Shown: positions 57,007 to 64,000 of the stretch, one piece after another
How positions within the stretch are numbered: position 1 is the stretch's first letter
Layout: each line of letters opens with the position of its first letter
Assembly (NCBI GenBank): GCA_963796155.1
Contig: CAWCKT010000002.1
Coordinates: forward strand, 1-64,000
Direction: 5' to 3'
DNA length: 64,000 nucleotides
DNA from: AP-15 sp963796155
GTDB lineage: Bacteria > Pseudomonadota > Alphaproteobacteria > ATCC43930 > CGMCC-115725
Notes under the pieces: model-generated
Seen by the model: the letters and a program-made list of their open reading frames with translations, nothing else
What the model was told of the DNA's origin: nothing
Database searches by the model: none
Program-made: the position numbers and the translations under genes

Positions 57007-57843
57007 GTGGCATCTCTGGTGGACGACATGATCGACAGCTCGCTACTCGGTCTCCCGGATTTCGAACCCGGCCATGTTTGGCTCGTCGGGGCGGGCCCGG
57101 GAGATCCCGGGCTGCTCTCCGTCCTGGCGCTGCATGCCCTCGGGCGCGCGGACATTGTCGTCTATGACGCGCTCGTTGACCCGCGCATCCTGCGTCTCGC
57201 CCGACGGGGCGCGGTGCTCGATTATGCCGGCAAGCGCGGCGGCCGACCGTCGCCGAGCCAGCCGGACATCTCAGCGCGGCTGGTCCGGCTCGCCCGGGAA
57301 GGCAACCGGGTGCTGCGCCTCAAGGGCGGCGACCCTTGTGTCTTCGGCCGCGGCGGCGAGGAGGCGCTGGCGCTCGCAGCCGCCGGCATCCCGTTCCGCA
57401 TCGTGCCGGGGATCACGGCGGGCATCGGCGGGCTCGCCTATGCCGGGATCCCTCTCACCCATCGCGACATCAACTCCGCCGTCACCTTTCTCACCGGCCA
57501 CAGCAGCGAGGGGCCGGGTCCGGGCGGGCTCAATTGGCGGGCGATCGCCCAGGGCGCCCCGGTGCTGGTTCTGTACATGGCCTCGCGCCATCTGCCGAGC
57601 ATCGCCGAGCGTCTGATGTCGAACGGCCGCCGGGCTGAGGAGCCCGTCGCCGTCATCAGCAAGGCGACGAGCGTAGAGCAACGCGTCCTGGTGTCGACAT
57701 TGGGCGAGGCCGCGGCGGCCGCCGCCGACATCGAGCCACCAGCGCTCGTCGTCGTCGGCGAAGTCGTCCGCTTCCGCGAAGCACTCGACTGGGTCGGAGC
57801 GCTCGAACAGCCAAGCCGCGACTCGGTCGCGAGGCCGGGCGGC
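57007..57843 (+). CDS. cobA: Uroporphyrinogen-III C-methyltransferase, no in-frame stop at expected end
   Basis: The SUMT domain runs from a GTG start (MASLVDDMIDS; an ATG seven codons on is possible) to about residue 275. Motifs: WLVGAGPGDPGLLS, VVYDALVD, GKRGGRPSPSQ, LKGGDPCVFGRGGEE and PLTHRDINSAVTFLTGH. It makes precorrin-2 from uroporphyrinogen III. After the conserved end (REALDWVGALEQP) there is no stop. The frame remains open to 59805 through the entire antisense strand of the next gene. The end given here is where similarity stops. A +2 frame would stop near 57869, so an indel or a stop loss is likely. Confidence 0.85.
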
Positions 57844-59259
57844 TCACGCCAATTCGGGAACGCCTTCGGTGACGATCTCGAGCTGGCCGACGGTTTCGCG
57901 GCCGAAAACGACCGGAATAAAGGCGCCAATGGCGACGACGACGAGCATCGTGCCGAAGAAGATCCCCGGCGAACCGGTATAGGGCGTCATCAGGAATGGC
58001 GACAGCACGCCGGAAAACAGGCGGCCGAACGATTCGCTGAACATGTGGCCGCGGCCGCGCAGCGCCGTCGGGAACTGCTCCGACAGGTAGATCCGCGCGG
58101 CGGTGCCGGCCGACAGCGCGGTAAACCCGGTGATCAGCGCGCCGGCCATCATCAACGGAGCGGCAAAGCCGCCCGCCCGATGGGCGAGCAGCATCAGGCA
58201 CAGACCAGGCACCGATCCCAGGAGGGCATAACAGATCGTCCAGCGCCGTCCGATGATTTCCATCAGATACCCGGTGAACGCCTTGCCGGGAATGCTCGCG
58301 CCAAAGACCAGCGATGCCACGCCAAAGCTCGTCGCGACCGCCGCACCCTGATCGACCAGCGCCTTCGGCAGCAGCGTCGAGGTCAGGAAGAAGGCTATGC
58401 TCTGGAACACGTAGCTCGAGATGCCGATCGCCGTCCAACGCAGTTGGCCGCGCCGAAAGAGGGCCCAGTAAGGCGGCAGCCGCTCGCGGGCGGCCGCCGG
58501 TACCAGGTCACCGAGATCAGCAACGCTGAGCAGCGGCACCCGGCTGCCGGCACGGCGAATGATATGGTTCGTCAGATCGACCGCCGCCTCGACCCGCCCG
58601 CGACGGAGGTGCCACCGCGGGCTTTCCGGCAGCACGAAATAGAGCAGCGGCGGCACGACAAAGATCGCCAGCCCGCCCGGCAACGCCATCAGCCTGAACG
58701 AATTCGGACTGCTGGCGAGCAGGGCGCCGACCAGCGGCAACACGGTGAATGCCGCTGCGAGCGACATCTCCAGCACTGCCCCGAAGGTGCGGCGGTGCCG
58801 TGCCGGCATCAGCTCGGCGGCAATCGGAAACGGCGAGGAAACCGCAAAGCCGCCGCCAAATCCCGTCAGGAGACGCACGATGATCAGCTGATCGGCGCTC
58901 TGCACGAGTGGGATCAAGAGCGTGCAGAACATGACCGAGACGACACCGATCAGCATGATCGTTTTGCGGGAGAAATGATCGGATACGGCCGAGGCGACAA
59001 GACCGCCGACGCAGATCATCAGGGTCGACGCGATGGCAAGAAAGCGGATCTGTTCCGGCGCCATGTGCAGCGGCCCTTTCGCCAGCACCAGCAGCGAGCC
59101 GGTCATGACCAGATCATAGCCGTCGGCGAAGCCGACCAACCCCAGCACCGCGATGATCGCGGCGTGGTAGGAGCTGAACGGAATGCTGTCGAGCTTTCGC
59201 CCGAGCACGCGGCTCGGCGGTTCCGTTTGCCGGCCGGAGAGTATGGCGCTTGTCGCCAT
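57844..59259 (-). CDS. MFS transporter, aromatic acid:H+ symporter (AAHS)-like
   Basis: The protein has 471 residues from ATG (MATSAILSGRQTEPP) with GGAGG at 59265-59269; an ATG eight codons upstream lacks a site. Twelve helices. The first-helix GFADGYDLVMTGSLL is the charged motif of the AAHS/sugar-porter type. FPIAAELMPARHRRTFGAVL and FPTALRGRGHMFSES are matching half motifs. It probably takes up an aromatic or other organic acid. It converges with cobA, whose open frame reads straight into its antisense strand. Confidence 0.85.
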   Translation of the reverse strand: MATSAILSGRQTEPPSRVLGRKLDSIPFSSYHAAIIAVLGLVGFADGYDLVMTGSLLVLAKGPLHMAPEQIRFLAIASTLMICVGGLVASAVSDHFSRKTIMLIGVVSVMFCTLLIPLVQSADQLIIVRLLTGFGGGFAVSSPFPIAAELMPARHRRTFGAVLEMSLAAAFTVLPLVGALLASSPNSFRLMALPGGLAIFVVPPLLYFVLPESPRWHLRRGRVEAAVDLTNHIIRRAGSRVPLLSVADLGDLVPAAARERLPPYWALFRRGQLRWTAIGISSYVFQSIAFFLTSTLLPKALVDQGAAVATSFGVASLVFGASIPGKAFTGYLMEIIGRRWTICYALLGSVPGLCLMLLAHRAGGFAAPLMMAGALITGFTALSAGTAARIYLSEQFPTALRGRGHMFSESFGRLFSGVLSPFLMTPYTGSPGIFFGTMLVVVAIGAFIPVVFGRETVGQLEIVTEGVPELA

Positions 59260-59392
59260 GGGCGCCTCCGTCTTCGGGTTCATTCTTTTAGCACAAAGGT
59301 CGGACCGCGGGCGTCCCGCCCGCTACGCGGGCCGGAGGCCCGCGGTCCCGAAAGTTTCATCCCGAGCGGTCTCGGCCACCCGGCCGGTGACC

Positions 59393-61477
59393 TCAGCCGG
59401 CGCGCAGGTACTGGACCGCTTCATCGCGGCGGAACAGGTAGAGCAGCACACGCAATGCGTGGCCGCGCTCGCTCTCCAACTGAGGGTCGCGCTCGAGCAC
59501 GAGCCGGGCGTCGTCATGGGCGAGCGCGATCAGCTCCTCATGGGCCGCGAGGTCGGTCAGCCGCAGGCTCGGCAACCCGCTCTGCCGCGTCCCCAGCACC
59601 TCGCCGGCGCCGCGCAGGCGCAGATCCTCCTCGGCGATGCGAAAGCCGTCTTCGGTCTCGCGCAGGATCTCGAGGCGCCGCTTGGCGACCGCACCCAGCG
59701 GCGACTGGTAGAGCAACAGGCAGGTCGAGGGCTTGTCGCCGCGGCCGATGCGGCCGCGCAGCTGGTGCAGCTGGGCAAGGCCGAAACGCTCGGCATGCTC
59801 GATGACCATGACCGTCGCGTCGGGCACGTCGACGCCGACCTCGATCACCGTGGTTGCGACCAGCAGATCCATGTCGCCGCCGGCGAAGGCGGCCATCGCG
59901 TGGTCTTTCTCGTTCGCCTTCATCCGTCCGTGCACCAGGCCGACGCGGCCCGGCGACAGGGGTGCGAGCGCCCGCTGGCGTTCCTCGACGGCCGCCAGGT
60001 CGGCGGTCTCCAACTCCTCGACCATCGGGCAGATCCAATAGACTTTGGCCTTTTGCCCAAGCGCCCGGCCGACCGCCGCGACGACGTCGTCGAGGCGCTC
60101 CAAAGCCACTGTCCGCGTGTCGACTGGGCGCCGGCCCGGCGGCTTCTCGGTCAGCCGCGACACATCGAGATCGCCGTAAGCGGTCATCATCAGGGTGCGC
60201 GGGATCGGGGTGGCACTCATCAACAGGGTGTCGGTGTCGCGCCCCTTGGCGGCGAGCGCCAGGCGCTGCTCGACGCCAAAGCGGTGCTGCTCGTCGATGA
60301 CGACGAGGGCGAGATCGCGGAATTCCACATCGGGCTGCAGGAGCGCGTGGGTGCCGACGACGACCGGGGTGAGGCCCGAGGCAAGGCTCGCCAGCATCGA
60401 GGCGCGCGCGCGGCCCTTCTCGCGGCCGGTCAGGAAGCCGATCTCGACATTTGCCGGGGCGGCGTGGCGCTGCAGGGTCGCGTGATGCTGGCGGGCGAGG
60501 ATCTCGGTTGGCGCCATCAGCGCCGCCTGACCGCCGCTCTCGACCGCGTTCAGCATGGCCAGCAATGCCACCACGGTCTTGCCGCTGCCGACATCCCCTT
60601 GCAGAAGCCGCATCATGCGTCGGGGCTGCGCCATATCGGCGGCGATCTCCGCGACCGCGAGACGTTGCGCCGATGTCAGCGCAAAGCCGAGCCCTGCTTC
60701 GACGCGGCTCGTCAGCTCCCCCGACCCGACGAGCGCCCGGCCCTTTTCGCGATGGCGGCGCGCGCGAACCAATGCGACGGCGAGCTGGCTCGCAAACACC
60801 TCGTCATAGGCGAGGCGCTCGCGCGCCCGGTCGGTCGGCGAGAGATCGCCTTCGCTGGTCGGGGAATGGACGCGATGGACCGCCTCGGTCCAACCGGGCC
60901 AGAGGCGGCGCTCGCCGAGGGCCGGGTCGATCCATTCGGGGAGCTCGGGGGTCCGGTCGAGTGCCGCCGCCACTGCCCGCTGCACGACCCGCGGCGCGAG
61001 CCCCGCGGTCAACGGGTAGACCGGCTCGATCGGCTTCAGCCGGTCGAGCTCGTCGGGCCGCAATACGAGGTCGGGATGGGCGATCTGGGGTGCCCCGTTA
61101 TAGAACTCGACGCGGCCGCTGACCACCCGCTCGGCGCCGATCGGCAGGAGCCGCGTGAGATAGTCCCCCTTGACGTTGAAGTAGGTCAGGGTCAGCCGCC
61201 CGGTCGGGTCGGCGCACACCACACGATAGGGCCGGTGGCCGTGGCCGAAGTTGGGATGGTGCGCCTCGACGCGTACCGCGATGGTCACGATCTGGTCGGG
61301 CTGCAGTTCCTTGATCGGCGGCGAGGCGCGGCGGTCGACGATGCCGCTCGGCAGGTGCCACAAGAGGTCGACGACGAGCGGCCCGGCGAGACGCTCGAAC
61401 AGCTTGGCGAGCTGCGAGCCGATGCCGGGGAGCGCCGTCACCGGCGCGAAGAGCGGATCGAGGATGGCGGGACGCAC
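59393..61477 (-). CDS. recG: ATP-dependent DNA helicase RecG
   Basis: The protein has 694 residues from a GTG. The N-terminal wedge domain (PVTALPGIGSQLAKLFERL, then OB fold) is followed by two helicase lobes: Walker A GDVGSGKTVVAL, DEQH box VVIDEQHRFG, SATPIPRTL and the motif VI region QLRGRIGRG, ending with the TRG-type FRIAEEDLRLRGAGE. It remodels stalled replication forks. Synteny with sdhE and mfd, which are divergent on its 5' side, is typical of alphaproteobacteria. Confidence 0.96.
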   Translation of the reverse strand: MRPAILDPLFAPVTALPGIGSQLAKLFERLAGPLVVDLLWHLPSGIVDRRASPPIKELQPDQIVTIAVRVEAHHPNFGHGHRPYRVVCADPTGRLTLTYFNVKGDYLTRLLPIGAERVVSGRVEFYNGAPQIAHPDLVLRPDELDRLKPIEPVYPLTAGLAPRVVQRAVAAALDRTPELPEWIDPALGERRLWPGWTEAVHRVHSPTSEGDLSPTDRARERLAYDEVFASQLAVALVRARRHREKGRALVGSGELTSRVEAGLGFALTSAQRLAVAEIAADMAQPRRMMRLLQGDVGSGKTVVALLAMLNAVESGGQAALMAPTEILARQHHATLQRHAAPANVEIGFLTGREKGRARASMLASLASGLTPVVVGTHALLQPDVEFRDLALVVIDEQHRFGVEQRLALAAKGRDTDTLLMSATPIPRTLMMTAYGDLDVSRLTEKPPGRRPVDTRTVALERLDDVVAAVGRALGQKAKVYWICPMVEELETADLAAVEERQRALAPLSPGRVGLVHGRMKANEKDHAMAAFAGGDMDLLVATTVIEVGVDVPDATVMVIEHAERFGLAQLHQLRGRIGRGDKPSTCLLLYQSPLGAVAKRRLEILRETEDGFRIAEEDLRLRGAGEVLGTRQSGLPSLRLTDLAAHEELIALAHDDARLVLERDPQLESERGHALRVLLYLFRRDEAVQYLRAG

Positions 61478-61521
61478 AACGGATCTCTATATCCCCGCAG
61501 GGGTACCGCCAAGAGCACCTG

Positions 61522-61781
61522 TTGACCTCATCATCCGACACCCGCCGCAAGCGGCTCTCGTTCCGTTCCTGGCATCGCGGGACGCGGGAGAGCGACCTCA
61601 TTCTCGGCCGCTTTGCCGATGCCCACCTTGCCGGCTTTGACGAGCGCCAACTCGACCGCTACGAGGCGCTGCTCGAATGCCCTGACGCGGACCTCTTCGA
61701 CTGGATCACCGGCCGCGCGATCCCCCCGCCCGAGCATGACCACGACGTGACCCGGCTCCTCCTTTCTTTTAGCAATCCGGC

Positions 61782-61785
<4 letters not shown>
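61522..61785 (+). CDS. sdhE: FAD assembly factor SdhE
   Basis: The protein has 87 residues from a TTG. The RG-x-x-E motif reads WHRGTRESDLILGRF, as in SdhE (DUF339), which helps flavinylate SdhA of succinate dehydrogenase. The family-typical LDRYEALLECPDADLFDWITG follows. Its stop overlaps the mfd start (GTGA at 61782-61785). Length is normal. Confidence 0.93.

Positions 61786-64000
<2,215 letters not shown>

Overview
The window is high-GC, densely coding DNA with genes on both strands. The gene set fits a free-living alphaproteobacterium, probably of the Rhodospirillales type. Evidence for this is the aerobic cobalamin genes (cobS/cobT cobaltochelatase, a cbiG-cobJ fusion, cobM, cobK, cobA), the recG / sdhE / mfd order, the J-domain gene next to cobST, a CIRCE-controlled groESL operon, and two hopanoid C-3 methylase (HpnR) type radical SAM genes. 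No tRNA, rRNA, CRISPR array or intact transposase was recognised.

Layout. 1-5 kb: acyl-CoA chemistry, with a thiolase-fold protein plus its DUF35 partner, a double-length class III CoA-transferase and a DUF169 protein. 5-13 kb: two HpnR paralogues around a secreted DUF3108 protein, followed directly by a DevC-DevC-DevA type ABC exporter whose ATPase carries a cyclic-nucleotide-binding domain. This is the most interesting candidate system. 13-23 kb: SDR, NudC, a large SAM/adenylate cyclase/ATPase/TPR gene broken by one frameshift, NhaA, a GST and a GMC oxidoreductase. 23-26 kb: CysD and CysNC sulfate activation. 26-31 kb: a secreted trypsin-like protease, an HtrA-like protein that has lost all three triad residues, then groES-groEL and a J-domain protein. 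31-35.3 kb: cobS, cobT and a run of cobT debris, including a near-identical 717-bp 3' copy.

35.3-38.5 kb is an atypical AT-richer stretch. It holds an XRE regulator, a small Fe-S-like ORF, a long imperfect hairpin element, a small operon of orphan genes ending in a SpoVG-like protein, two micro-ORFs and a second trypsin-like protease. 38.9-44.6 kb is a transporter array: three related SHS-type MFS genes, a fragment of a fourth, and one DHA1-type MFS. 44.7-48.5 kb is one very repetitive surface-type gene (PPC-like plus FG-GAP-like repeats) with several indels. 48.8-51.5 kb holds a threonine aldolase and a frameshifted FecR-domain gene. 51.8-57.8 kb is the second cobalamin block, interrupted by unknown genes and an ankyrin protein. 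57.8-64 kb holds an AAHS-type MFS, recG, sdhE and the start of mfd.

The cobalamin and radical SAM genes may be linked in function, because HpnR-type enzymes bind a cobalamin cofactor. Three long genes (cyclase, repeat protein, FecR protein) are each split by single-base indels while both halves remain well conserved. The reader should decide between sequencing error and recent decay before treating them as pseudogenes. All identities and lengths were judged by eye from the sequence; no database search was run.
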